From Datura wrightii (lineage: Eukaryota; Streptophyta; Magnoliopsida; Solanales; Solanaceae), in contig JASDFA010000016.1 of assembly GCA_035772735.1 (NCBI GenBank), positions 174,411,001-174,475,000 on the forward strand: DNA of 64,000 nucleotides, written 5' to 3'. The position numbers and the translations under genes are program-made. The stretch's first letter is position 1; the number at the start of each line of letters is the position of its first letter. The notes beneath the pieces were generated by a model, which saw only the letters and a program-made list of their open reading frames with translations, was not told the DNA's origin and searched no databases. Below are positions 35,304-45,845 of this stretch, piece by piece.

Positions 35304-37313
35304 TGTAATTCCTTCCGACTTTTGAGCTAAGTTCAAGCCATTTACGTATGTAGATAGACCTGAACCCAAAAAAAACATTATGGAAACTAGGTGTTAAGAT
35401 CAATATTTAAGTTTGGGAAGTACATTGGATGCGAATTAAGGTCGTAAGGAACCTCTAGCATAGAGTTAAGTTAAGAGCTTTCCTACCAATTGAGTTTTCA
35501 TATAAGTTCTTACTAGAGTCAACTTTAAATGACCATAACTTCCAATCTAAAAAGTATTTTTAAGTGATTCAACACTTCAAATTGAAGCCCTTTGAGTTTC
35601 CAACTTATCCAACCGTTCATCTATCAGAGTTTAGAGTAAAACGTTATGAGCATTTTACAAAGGCACTATCAAGGTAGGTGTGTTGAGAGGTGCGTAGCGC
35701 TGACACTAAACTTCAGAGAAAATTTTATCAGGTATGGCACCTTAGGAGGTGCCCCGCACCTGGGACCAAACTTCAAACAAAAAGAATCTTCAAAGTGGCG
35801 CTATGGCAGGTGGGGCGTCCCAGAGGCCAAATTCTAGAAGAATCAGGCCAGGGCTATGGATGGGGCGCCACGCCAGTACCTGTCTGAAACCTATTTCTAT
35901 ATATACCTTATGTTTTAAATTGAAAATCATTCCTAACATCACCCATATGATAGCCAAAATTCCAGACTTATATTCTCCCTAAATTTCACAATTTTGAAGA
36001 GAAACTAAGCTCTCTAAACATCTCCAATCACAAGTTCCTCCAAGGTAAGTCTTCTCCTTCATTCCTAAGATTAAACTAACAATTTTCTAGCACTAAGTTA
36101 TGGGTTCTAAGGTGATTATTGATGAAAAACTCTAGGAACCATTGAGAACATTTCATCTCTCAAGCTCAAGAACAACCTTTGAGTTGCAAGATTTGAAAGC
36201 TTGAGCACCCCTCTTTCCTACAAGGTGAGTAACTCTCTTAAAACCTTACATGCGAATTCTAAGGTCAGGACTCATGGGGACGGTGCTAGGAAGCCATGAG
36301 TTCATATGATGACCTAGGGTTAGGGTTTATGGGATTGTTTTGGTGTTGACAATGGATGTGGTTGTCTTGGTTGGACTCTTAATTGTTATTCCTATTGCTA
36401 AGGGGCTTTAGAAAGAGGTGGGTGTTAGGACACCCCACTCATAAGAGGCTTGAATTTCCTATGCCCTCTAGGTGTTCGATGAAATGCCTCTATGACTTGG
36501 ATTTCATTATTAAGCTATTGATTGTAGACCCTATCAATATAATTATTGTATATTGATGTTATAAAAGGATTATCGCTTCGTGTTGTTGGTTGTGAGGCCA
36601 AGGATAAGGTATGTGAGATTTCAACAAGGGTTTCCCTTTCACCCTTGTGTCCCGAAAGTTTTCAAAAAATGTTGGCATCTCAAGTCCTATTGGAAAATCA
36701 TGCCTTAGAGTTCTCATTCCATTTTTGAGTTCCCTTATTACTTCAATATTCTCAAGTCTCCTATGGTTCCTAGTATATGGCATTTATGCTTTTACAATTC
36801 AGTTACATATGATACTTTTATGTTAGATTATAGCATGATTCAAGTTCAGTTATATGTATGTATGTCTCTGTGTGTGTGTGTGTGTGTGTATGGCATTGAG
36901 TTTAGCATGAATTCATATTTTAGTCTTTGTGATTCTAGCATGATTTCTATATAGATGTTGATAGCATAATTAGTATTTTCAGGTATTTTAGACTCTCAGA
37001 ATTGTTCAAATAAAGTAGTTTCTGACTTAGTCTTAAGAACACTAGTTTTTGAGTTATTAGTAAATTATTAGTAAATTTATCACTTCGGAATAGTACTTAT
37101 CACCGAGTTGGATCGGGGTTTTGAGCACCCAGGTCCCAAAACTACGTGCCACCATAGGTCATTAACCTGAATGAGCATCAGTTTTAGTGATTACATTAAC
37201 CATGCCATTATATCCTAGAAATGTATATTGGGTCCTATTGATGGGGCGAATACATTGAACTCCATGTTTAGCTCACTGATTATATATTGGTTAATAGACT
37301 CTTGTCACGCCCC
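35304..37313 (+). repeat. P3 LTR (3' end uncertain)
   Basis: The LTR starts TGTAATTCCTTCCG directly after the polypurine tract. A GC-rich tract at 35680-35880 contains the dyad AGGTGC-CCC-GCACCT (35747-35761) and GGGGCGCCACGCC. A (TG)n run lies at 36869-36888. A block GCACCCAGGTCCCAAAACTACGTGCCACC at about 37118-37146 corresponds to 57448-57488 in S2. No clear CA end or primer-binding site is seen, so the end is placed where a different sequence begins. Confidence 0.6.
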
Positions 37314-37437
37314 ACCTTGGGAGGCATGAATGGCACCTAGTGCCACACTGGGATCTGACTGACCTGGCTGGGCTTATGCACGTCTGGTGCATGCCTAAAA
37401 CTCAATTCAAGAAAATAACGAGCTATATCTCGTCTGT
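37314..37437 (-). repeat. LTR-end-like fragment beside the endogenous virus
   Basis: The left end TGTCACGCCCCACC (from about 37312) resembles the outer end of a minus-strand LTR of the TGTCACGACCC type. The remaining sequence is not matched elsewhere in the window. It is probably the target into which the pararetrovirus integrated. Confidence 0.3.
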
Positions 37438-37614
37438 TACACTCACTTCTGAATTGCCCAAACCTCTTTATGTTCTCTGTTTTTCTTTCTTATCAATAAA
37501 CAGCTCTTTGTAAGTATCTTTTTCATCTACTTTATTACTACTTGTAGTATCTATCTTTTATTTTGCTCCTGCCTTTGTAATTAATTTTCATGTCATTTTC
37601 TACGATCCGTAAAA
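37438..37614 (+). repeat. Left terminal repeat of the endogenous pararetrovirus
   Basis: This copy matches 45388-45564 over 177 bp with about ten substitutions. It contains a candidate polyadenylation signal AATAAA (37495-37500) and ends exactly where the primer-binding site begins. The left boundary is fixed to within about two bases. Confidence 0.85.
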
Positions 37615-37627
37615 TGGTATCAGAGCC
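37615..37627 (+). promoter_or_regulatory. Pararetrovirus primer-binding site (initiator tRNA-Met)
   Basis: TGGTATCAGAGCC is the canonical complement of the tRNA-Met 3' end used by caulimovirids to start minus-strand DNA. It is intact. The right terminal repeat stops at the base immediately before the corresponding position. Confidence 0.9.
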
Positions 37628-37800
37628 ATGTTGGCCAGGAGGAGTATGATTTTGAGTAGTTAAATCTTTATACTATCCTAGAGCCAGTCGAAATTATGTT
37701 GCTCTTGAGCGGTTATTTCTGTGTTTAGTTTTGTTGATACTCTTACTCTATTTTCTTTGTTTTATTCCTTAAGTTGGGTAACCATTTAATCACGGTCAAG

Positions 37801-38337
37801 ATGTTGGCAAGCCTGTATTTTCCGTTGGATAGCTCTAAAGTTTTGATACTAAAGCCGAACCCGAATGGAGTTCTCGTCACTAGACCTAAAGGAATAAGAT
37901 AAAGGAAATTAGATAAGATAACCAGTAAGTACTTCACAAATAAATAACTATTAAGGAGTAACATCTAAAGTAGATATTGGCCCCAGGATAGTACTAACAT
38001 TCCCCCGAATACTTCGTATTATATTAAAATTTATGCTTACACATCCATTTATAGAACAAATAAAAACTACAATAGGAGAAAATGGATATGTTTGAAATAT
38101 TGGAGTAACAATAAAAATAAAAGAACAGAAATATTAAAGAACTTAGATTATTATAAAAAACTAATACCTTCAGAAATTTTGGATAATTATTCTAGAAAAA
38201 TAACTAGAAAATTAATTCTTGACAATCTAATCAGGTTATATAATGAATTATGTTATGTTAGTCATAATTTGTCTATATAAAAAAGACAATTAGATGATAT
38301 ATTAATTATTCAGTTAAATCTATCTGCACAATTTTAA
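37801..38337 (+). pseudogene. Pararetrovirus ORF1, function unknown, with in-frame stops
   Basis: A frame of 179 codons can be followed from ATG 37801 (MLASLYFPLDSSKVLILKPN) to the TAA at 38335-38337. It contains TAA stops near 37900, 37948 and 37966, plus one at 38278-38280. Its last base is the A of the movement-protein ATG (TAATG), an arrangement typical of caulimovirid genes and good evidence that this was one gene. The product would be basic and rich in Lys, Asn and Tyr. I do not recognise its family. The 38092 start is not an ATG. Confidence 0.55.
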
Positions 38338-39125
38338 TGGATACCTCTGAAAATCAGAACACAATAAATAGTATTAATATTTCTGCCACAACTACTAAAA
38401 TAGCTAAGATAGAGAGCGATTTACAAAATTGGAATATCCCAAAGGAACGTTTTGAAAAGGTATATAAGACTGGACACTTTACTTTTATTAAAAATTATAA
38501 TATTAAAACCTCTGAATCTATGGTCACTATTAATAAGTCTATTGCGACTATTAAATTATTAGCAGCTGAAGACATTAACAGATATAGGAAAAACTATAAG
38601 TTTCTTCACATAGGACTTGTCCAAGTCATGGTTAAACCGTTGTATCGATTAGGCTTAGACGTACCTATATGTCTTCTATTAAGAGACAATAGGCTACTAA
38701 ACTTTGATGATTCATTATTAGCAGTATTACAAAGTAACCTAGCTAATGGCCCGGTATATTTTAACTGTTATCCCAACTTTTCTATAGATATTAATGATCA
38801 AAATGTTATGGATACTCTAACATTAAATGTTAAAACAAAAAACATGAATAGCAAAGAAAATACAAGAGAAATAGTCATAATATACAGAGTATATTACAGG
38901 CTAATGAAAACTACCCTAGCTCCAAAAGCAAAAATAGTAAGTAACAAAGGGGTTACCATGCTTATGGAAGTCAATCACAATCACAACAACATTTTCGTCC
39001 CAAAAATGATTAAATGGGATGATGTGTTAGTAAAGGATAATTGGCATTTTGACTCCATAATGGAGCCAGAAATTGAGGAACAAAATGCAACCATTGAGCA
39101 GGTAATACAATTTCCGGATCTATAG
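38337..39125 (+). CDS. Pararetrovirus movement protein, open reading frame intact
   Basis: This 262-codon frame has no internal stop. It resembles the 30K-superfamily cell-to-cell movement proteins of caulimovirids: the segment FLHIGLVQVMVKPL (about residues 97-110), LLRDNRLLNFDDSLLA (about 121-136) and GPVYFNCYPNF (about 145-155) are the characteristic blocks. Such proteins form tubules through plasmodesmata. The start ATG overlaps the ORF1 stop. Whether it is transcribed cannot be told; no separate promoter is seen. It is the best preserved gene of this insertion. Confidence 0.82.
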   Translation: MDTSENQNTINSINISATTTKIAKIESDLQNWNIPKERFEKVYKTGHFTFIKNYNIKTSESMVTINKSIATIKLLAAEDINRYRKNYKFLHIGLVQVMVKPLYRLGLDVPICLLLRDNRLLNFDDSLLAVLQSNLANGPVYFNCYPNFSIDINDQNVMDTLTLNVKTKNMNSKENTREIVIIYRVYYRLMKTTLAPKAKIVSNKGVTMLMEVNHNHNNIFVPKMIKWDDVLVKDNWHFDSIMEPEIEEQNATIEQVIQFPDL

Positions 39126-39178
39126 ATTTAAAATTTCTAAGATCCCAATCCTTTAGTCATGCTTCTTCAAGTAAACGA

Positions 39179-40834
39179 ATGTCTTTTTCGAGACCTTCAT
39201 TTTCAAAAACGCCAGAAGAAAAGGAGGTAACACTTGAAGACATAGAGAAAAAACTAAAGGGAGTAGATTTCTCTGAAATAATTCCTAAGGTTGAATATAA
39301 ATGTAGAATTACCAAAAGAACAAGTTTCACTTCTAGTGAGATGCTAGGAGCAAGAGACTCTTTATGCATGATTAAATCTGATGAGGAGTTCGAACCAGAC
39401 TTTGAATATTTAGATAAACTCTGGTTAGATCCAGAAAAAGAATAAAAAGGCAATGGTATGCAGATAAATATTCATTAAAGGAAAGATTATCCTTTAGGAA
39501 AAAATGGTGCGCCGATATGAAAAGGATGAGATGCAATATAGAGTTCTTTAAATGGTTTGAGTACACAGGAAAATTGGATGATCAAAAGGAATCATTGAGC
39601 ATGATTGTTAATAAATGGCATACCAAACCTAAGGTGGTTGAATCTATAATTCCCCCACTAGAGGAAATTAGTTTACCAATAGATGGTAGAATTGTTACAC
39701 CTACACCTTTTAAAATTGATATAGTAGACACCCAAGGTGATCCTAAGAATAAAGATATAAATAGATTAATTCAACAAAATAATTACACTAATCAATTACT
39801 ATATGTAGTCTCTAATCAGATCCTTAAGATTGATAATAAATCAATTTTCAATGATAAACCTAGCCCTTTCTATAATAATAAGAAATTAGAAACCCATCCA
39901 ACATTTAAATTACCAGAATTTTCCAAAGATAAATTCCCCAAATTTCAAGAAAAGTTTGAAATCACAAATGATCTTATAGAAAAGATTAATGAAAAATTAA
40001 AGGTTGAATTAAGATTAAAGAATGAATTAAAATTAAAGGATGAATTAAAATTAAAAGATGATAAGGTCATAAGAACAATATCCGAAAAGTCTGATAACGA
40101 CATTAATAAGTTAAGCTCTAATTATTCCATCAAAAAGAATTATTATAATAAACCCTCATTCCTGGATTGCAGTATGAAGAAAATGAATTTTTATCTCATA
40201 CTTCACACTCTGGAAATGAAATTGCTGAATGGAATATTGATGGACTTGCAGAACATCAGATATACAATAAGTTACATGAAATGGGGATGGCCATTACGGC
40301 CTATAAAATGAAAAACTACACGGGTAAACAAGCTGCCACTCTAATTATATCTGAATTTATAGGGACATTAAAATATTGGTGGGATAATTATCTCACTGAA
40401 GATAATAGACATAGTGTAACAAATGCTCCAACCATCACTCAAGTTATTAAGACTGAATCTACAGGACAAACTTTTGAAAATCTATGCGTAGAAGACGCCA
40501 CCGCTACTTTAATTTACAGTATAGCAAAGCATTTTATAGGAGAACCTCAACTTTTTCAAGATAGGAGTTTAGAAATACTATCTAACCTATCTTGCCCAAA
40601 GTTAGATGATTTTAGATGGTATAAGGATGTATTCCTCAACAAGGTTATGGCCAGAGAAGACTGTAGTCATGATTATTGGAAAGAAAAATTCATAAGTGGT
40701 TTACCAACACTATTTGCTGAAAAGGTTAGAATAAAATTAAAAGATCGATTTGATGGAAAAATTCCTTATAGCTAGTTAACCTATGGTGACCTTATAAGTT
40801 TATAAATGTCACAGGACTTGAATTATGTACAGAT
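39179..40834 (+). pseudogene. Pararetrovirus coat-protein region, frameshifted
   Basis: Three overlapping pieces in different frames join in order: 39179-39445 (MSFSRPSFSKTPEEKE, acidic N-terminus), 39517 to about 40165, and about 40167-40775. The middle piece has a Lys/Glu/Leu-rich repeat (LRLKNELKLKDELKLKDD) at about 40010-40060, probably a coiled coil. The third resembles the capsid core of pararetroviruses and gypsy gag (GTLKYWWDNYL, LYSIAKHFIGEP-like). Shifts lie near 39446 and 40165. A TAG stop at 40773-40775 follows IPYS, and the sense continues as LTYGDLIS. The nucleic-acid-binding finger follows in the next frame. Confidence 0.68.
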
Positions 40835-42796
40835 ATGAAGCTTAAAAATCAACTTAAAAATGATAATAAAATATGCAAAAAAGAAATAGGAAGCTTTTGT
40901 CAAGATTTTGGATACATTAAGTTGTTTGCCCCTTCAAAAGAGGCATCCAAGAAAATTAAAAGAAGACACAAGCACTATAAAAATAAATCTAAAAAACCCC
41001 ATCATTACAGAAAAAGATTTAAAAGGCATAAACGAGAAGCCAACAAAGGTGGCTTTCAAGGAAATAATGATAAGTGTTGGAATTGTGAAAAATTTGGCCA
41101 CAGGGCTAAGGATTGTAAGGTTCCTAATAAAAAGAAAGATAAGATCAATATGTTAGAACTTGAGCTAGAAATAAAAGATAGATTATATTCTATTATTGAT
41201 GAACATGACAATAATTCTTCCCCTGAAGAAAGTTTCAGTGATGAAGACCAGCTTAATATAGCATATAGTTCTAATAATAATGACTCAACTGATCATTGTG
41301 GATGCACAGGAGCAATCTGCACTTGTGATAGCCACTCAATAAATGTCATTACCAATAATAACAAGGAAATCTTCTTTGATATGATTGATCATATTGAATA
41401 TAAGGATCTTAAAAGAAAATATTTAATAGAATTAAAAAATATAGTTCTTAACCAACAACATGACATAGAAACAATTGAGCCTTTTAATATGAAAAACGTA
41501 CTAAATAAATTTAAAGAACAAAAGTCTAGTACAACAGTACAAGATCTTCAGACTAAACTATTACATATTAAAAATGAAGTCAAAGAAGTTAAGAAAAGAC
41601 TTAACAAGCTAGAAACACATGTCCTTGCTAATAAACTATTAAATGAACTAGAACCAATGCAAGGATCTGAATTGTATCAATCCGAACCAGGAGAAACATC
41701 AAAATTAGAAAAAGGTGAAGAAGAAATTGAGTCTCTAGGGAGCCCTCTAGAAGGTAAATCGGGAGTAAAAACTATTGCAATAGTTAAAGCCCAGAGCTGG
41801 CATATACCTATCACATTGGTTATAAATAAAAATTATACTATTCACAAAATTGCATTATTAGACACAGGTGCAGATCAAAACTGCATTATTAAAGGAATAA
41901 TCCCTACTAAGTACCTTGAAAAAAGTACAACGCGGTTATTCTCCACGATAGGAGAAAGGCTCAAAATAAATTATAAACTCCATAAGGAACACATATGCAA
42001 TAATGGAATTTGCTTTATTAATGATTTTGTAATAACTAAAGATATAAAAGAAGAAATAATATTAGGCACCCCCTTTATAACCCAAATAAAATCCTATGTC
42101 ACTGATTTAGACGGCATCCACACCACTGCTCTAGGAAAAGATATCATTTTTCCCTACCTAAATAATATGTCAAAAGAAGAAAATGAATTTATAAAAGAAA
42201 AAACTATCTTTAGAATAAATCTGCTTTCCCAACAAATAAACTATTTAAAGAACGAGATAAAATTTAAATGGATTGAATCCGTTTTAAAACATCCAAGGGT
42301 AGAAGCCAAAATTAAAAGCCTACAAAAATTCATAGAACGAGAAGTCTGTTCAAAATTTCCTAATGCCTTTTGGGATAGGAAACGCCATATTATTGAGTTA
42401 CCATATATTGAGGAATTCAACGAAAAGAATATCCCTACTAGGGCGAGACCTATTCAAATGAATCAAGAGTTAATGGAATATTGTAAAAAGGAAATCAATG
42501 ATTTACTTGATAAAAAGATTATTAGACCTTCCAAGTCACCATGGAGTTGTTCAGCATTCAATGTCAATAATAGTGTGGAAATAGAGAGAGGGGCCCCAAG
42601 GTTAGTCATTAATTATAAGCCCCTTAACAAAGTTTTAAAATGGATTAGGTATCCAATACCCAATAAAAGAGATCTTATTAAAAGAATTTATAAAGCTAAC
42701 ATTTATAGTAAGTTCGATATGAAATCTGGATTTTGGCAAATACAGATAGCAGAAAAAGATAAATATAAAACAGTTTTTAATGTACCTTTCGAATAA
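40835..42796 (+). CDS. Pararetrovirus zinc finger, protease and RT N-terminus (653-codon open frame)
   Basis: This is the longest open frame in the window. The order is: a Lys/Arg-rich stretch (residues about 40-75); a CCHC zinc finger CWNCEKFGHRAKDC with C81, C84, H89 and C94 (41075-41116); an acidic stretch (about 127-146); a coiled-coil candidate (about 245-275); an aspartic protease with D343-T-G-A (codon 41861); and the first half of reverse transcriptase (about 520-653, PRLVINYKPLNKVLKWIRYP, FDMKSGFWQI). It ends at TAA 42794-42796 just after VFNVPFE, inside RT, where a Gln codon is expected. The ATG at 40835 is probably internal to the original polyprotein. The protein is truncated before the RT active site. 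Confidence 0.78.
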   Translation: MKLKNQLKNDNKICKKEIGSFCQDFGYIKLFAPSKEASKKIKRRHKHYKNKSKKPHHYRKRFKRHKREANKGGFQGNNDKCWNCEKFGHRAKDCKVPNKKKDKINMLELELEIKDRLYSIIDEHDNNSSPEESFSDEDQLNIAYSSNNNDSTDHCGCTGAICTCDSHSINVITNNNKEIFFDMIDHIEYKDLKRKYLIELKNIVLNQQHDIETIEPFNMKNVLNKFKEQKSSTTVQDLQTKLLHIKNEVKEVKKRLNKLETHVLANKLLNELEPMQGSELYQSEPGETSKLEKGEEEIESLGSPLEGKSGVKTIAIVKAQSWHIPITLVINKNYTIHKIALLDTGADQNCIIKGIIPTKYLEKSTTRLFSTIGERLKINYKLHKEHICNNGICFINDFVITKDIKEEIILGTPFITQIKSYVTDLDGIHTTALGKDIIFPYLNNMSKEENEFIKEKTIFRINLLSQQINYLKNEIKFKWIESVLKHPRVEAKIKSLQKFIEREVCSKFPNAFWDRKRHIIELPYIEEFNEKNIPTRARPIQMNQELMEYCKKEINDLLDKKIIRPSKSPWSCSAFNVNNSVEIERGAPRLVINYKPLNKVLKWIRYPIPNKRDLIKRIYKANIYSKFDMKSGFWQIQIAEKDKYKTVFNVPFE

Positions 42797-43723
42797 TATG
42801 AATGGAATGTAATCACATTCAGATTAAAAAATGCACTGTCTGAATTTCAAAATATAATGAACAACATATTTAATCCACCTAGTCATATTTCTATAGTTTA
42901 CATAGACGATGTTTTAATATACTCAGAAGATTAACCAACACTTCAAACATATCTAAACCTTTTTAAAGGTTGTTAAACAAAACGGATTAATAGTAAGCAC
43001 TAAAAAGATTAAGTTATTCCAGACTGCTATTAGATTCCTTGGTCATGACTTATATCAAGCAACCTATAAACCCATTTGTAGAGCCATATAGTTCTCATCC
43101 AAATTTCCAGATGAATTAATTGATAAAACTCAGCTCCAGAGATTCTTAGGAAGTCTCAATTATGTTGCAGATTTTATTCCAAATATTAGACAGGTTTGTA
43201 AGCCTCTTTATCAGCGTCTTAAGATGGATCCAGTCCCATGGGGATTAGAACAAACAGAGACAGTCCAAAAAATAAAATCAATAGTTCAAAAACTTCCATG
43301 TCTAGGAATACCACATCCAGAGGCATTCATGATAGTAGAAACTGACGCCTCAAACATAGGATATGGAGGCATCCTTAAACAAAAAAATCTCACTAGAAAA
43401 CCCCAAACAATTAGTAAGATTCACTTCGGGAATTTGGACTAATACTCAGAAAAATTACAGCACCATTAAAAAAGAAATTCTGGCTATAGTGTTATGTATC
43501 ACAAAATTTCAAGACGATCTAATAAATAAAGAATTTTTACTACGAGTAGACTACAAAGCAGCCAAAGATGTTTTACAAAGAGATATAAAAAATCTGGTTT
43601 CTAAATAAATATTTGCCAGATGGTAGGCTTTGTTATCCAGCTTTGATTTTCAGATCGAGTTTATACAAGGAGAAAAAATTCTCTCCCAGATTTTTTGACT
43701 AGGGAATTTCTATAGGGAACTAA
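42797..43723 (+). pseudogene. Pararetrovirus RT palm and RNase H, frameshifted
   Basis: Reading resumes after the stop with YEWNVITFRLKNA. The catalytic box YIDDVLIYSED is intact at 42899-42931, then a stop and shift follow. The connection region (LQRFLGSLNYVADFIPNIRQ) is at about 43137-43200. RNase H is split between 43224-43442 (VETDASNIGYGGILKQ) and 43363-43608 (NYSTIKKEILAIVLCI, LLRVDYKAAKDVL). The end (SSFDFQIEFIQGEK) reaches about 43710, just before the ATG of the next gene at 43724. Confidence 0.78.
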
Positions 43724-45257
43724 ATGAGGCCCGGAACACCAGGTATAAGGCCCTTGAGGCCTCCATTTCAGCCTTTCAAACCAGAAGAAATAATGAAAAA
43801 ACCCTTCAAAGAAGAGGAAAAACCAAAACCAGAAAATAAATATTCAGTTTTGGCAGAATTCACATCTATGCCAAAAGCTACTATCCCGTCCCCATTAAAG
43901 GAACCCATAACTAGTCAGACCAGATTACAACCATTAAAATCAGTTTTTAAAGGAGACTCTTTATCAGGCGACAAAACTATCTCTATCCAAACAAAGGATA
44001 GCTATGAAATGAAGCCACCAGAGACATACTCTCAGGCAGTTCTGCCAGCGACTCTTGAAAATAAAATGGAAAAAAATATTCCAAATAAACAGCAGTTTGA
44101 GCTAACAGTTTTACAGGTACTGCCGATCATGGCCCTTGATAAAAAATATGAAGGTTTTGGAGTACCTGAGTTACTAAAACCCTACTACACAAATTGGAAT
44201 TATGTGGAGACAGATGATCCCCTTAAAACCCGAAGGTATTATGAGTTCATTTTAACAGACATCGATTCAGTAAAAATTGAGCATAAATTAAAATGTCCGG
44301 ATAATCCTGACAATATTTAATACTCGAAGTTCACAGCTAAAAGAATTTTAAGTCCGTTTGAATGGTTTGTAGATCACCTACATACACACATTCCCCTATT
44401 AAGAACCCATAGACCCCAGACATACAACTGGTATGATTATAAGGCAGCCTGGTATAACTTTATGTATCTAAGGCCCAACACTCACTCTTGGTTTGTCAAG
44501 TATTCAGAAGAAATGAAAAGCGCTATCATCCCCATATGGTTTTACGAATGGTGGAACCAATTCGGAGGAAATAAACAGGTATTGTCAAAACATTTTCAGA
44601 CATCAGTTTAAAAAATTTCAGGTATAGCAGAATATTTCTACCCCACTAGAAAATATTAAATTGCGTAAATTTTTTATTGCAAAAAGAATTTCTTATATTA
44701 TCAGCTGGTCCTTTGATATTCATGAATTGGAAAGGATTGAATATCTGAGTAAGACCATCAAAATCAAAGGTTGGGCACCAACACCCTAGGAAGATAAGGA
44801 AACTTCAAGTTCTTCATTGCGACAGGATTCCCAACTGTCCAAGGAAGAATTAAAAAGAAGGCTCCAGCAGGCCTTGTCAAATTTGGAAAAAGATACCCAA
44901 CAAAAACAGATAATGGAATTATTAGATACTGCATCCTCTCATACAAGTGAACCAAGCAATTGAGACATGCTAGATCCGCAAGGGATAGCTCAAGCTTATC
45001 TTCTTAACTAAAGAAGACGGCCAGACTATCCTTTTAGAAAAATGAGAAGCTACTACAATCAAAAGCAGTGGACCCCTCAGGAATCTACCCAAAAAACAAT
45101 GCAACAAAAAGACAAGCTCCATAAGGACAAAATGGAATCTCTACAAACTCCCATGCAGATGAAGACGAATCTTCATCAAATTCCAAGGTCACATCAGGAC
45201 AAATATCAAATTTCAAGGAAATCAAGTTTCAAGAAGATGAAGACATATTTTAAATAG
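43724..45257 (+). pseudogene. Pararetrovirus ORF4 (position of the transactivator gene)
   Basis: The first 198 codons are open (43724-44320): a Pro-rich start (RPGTPGIRPLRPPFQPFKPE) followed by a globular part. The same frame continues past TAA 44318-44320 to about 44610 with aromatic segments (TYNWYDYKAAWYNFMYL, WFVKYSEEMKSAIIPIWFYE). A third part in shifted frames (about 44650-45257) has ISWSFDIHELERIEYLSKTI and a Gln/Lys-rich tail. In caulimovirids this place is taken by the translation transactivator/inclusion-body protein. I infer the role from position only. Confidence 0.5.
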
Positions 45258-45341
45258 ATCTGTGTAAAATTAAATCTGCCATGTGTGGACACATGTAAAT
45301 AGATAGCAGGTAGTAATTAGTTGACTCATCATATTGAGGTC

Positions 45342-45348
45342 TATTTAA
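45342..45348 (+). promoter_or_regulatory. Candidate TATA box of the pararetrovirus promoter
   Basis: TATTTAA lies in CTATTTAAGACC, 46 bases upstream of the position equivalent to the left end of the integrated copy, and 103 bases before AATAAA. It is the best candidate for the promoter of the pregenomic RNA. TTGACTCATC at 45321-45330 is a possible activator-binding motif. Confidence 0.5.
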
Positions 45349-45387
45349 GACCTTCACCTTGTATTAGGAAGGCCATTCGGAAAACAC

Positions 45388-45564
45388 TACACTCACTTTC
45401 AAATTGTCCAAACCTCTCTATGTTCTCTATTTTTCTTTCTTATCAATAAACAGCTCTTTGTAAGTATCTTTTTCCTCTACTTTATTACTACTTGTAGTAT
45501 CTATCTTTTATTTTGCTCCTGCCTTTGTAATTAATTTTTAAGTCATTTTCTACGATTCGTAAAA
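45388..45564 (+). repeat. Right terminal repeat of the endogenous pararetrovirus
   Basis: This is the second copy of 37438-37614. It contains AATAAA at 45445-45450, likely the polyadenylation signal of the viral RNA. The repeat ends in GTAAAAT at 45564/45565 and then unrelated sequence begins. In the left copy the next bases are the primer-binding site. Confidence 0.85.
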
Positions 45565-45565
45565 T

Positions 45566-45845
45566 ATTTTTTGTGGAAAACAAAAAGAAAAATGAAGCTA
45601 TGAGGATTCGAAGACAGGTTGCATGCTCCAGCAAATAAATTATAGACACCTACCAAATAAATGCACCAAGTTGGATTTTGTGTTTAAGGATGCATAAACT
45701 AATATATAATCCTTTTGTAGGTATATAGACATATATATACATAATTTTTTAAAGTTAACTGGTGAACGTGCATCCAAACCTATACATGTGAGTCTATCAC
45801 TACTTATTGAAATTCTAACAAAGCTTCAAAAAGCAATTGATTATT
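45566..45845. other. Unassigned AT-rich sequence right of the virus
   Basis: No reading frame, repeat or RNA gene is recognisable. It is probably the target sequence of the pararetrovirus insertion. Confidence 0.3.

Larger units (their letters stand above)
37438..45564 (+). mobile_element. Endogenous pararetrovirus (Caulimoviridae, Solendovirus-like)
   Basis: This is an integrated copy of a plant pararetrovirus. The ends carry a 177-bp direct repeat (37438-37614 and 45388-45564), giving a unit of 7,950 bp, close to the genome size of the tobacco vein clearing virus group. The order is tRNA-Met primer site, leader, ORF1, movement protein, coat protein, protease-RT-RNase H, a fourth large frame, then promoter and polyadenylation signal. 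There is no integrase, as expected for the family. The two repeats differ at about 10 of 177 positions, so the insertion is not recent. Most genes are broken, but the movement-protein frame is open. Assignment to Solendovirus is inferred from gene order and family context. Confidence 0.85.

Noticed and set aside
38092..38280. 62-codon frame said to start at 38092
   Set aside because: The codon at 38092 is TTG, not ATG; the frame continues upstream and fits the longer ORF1.
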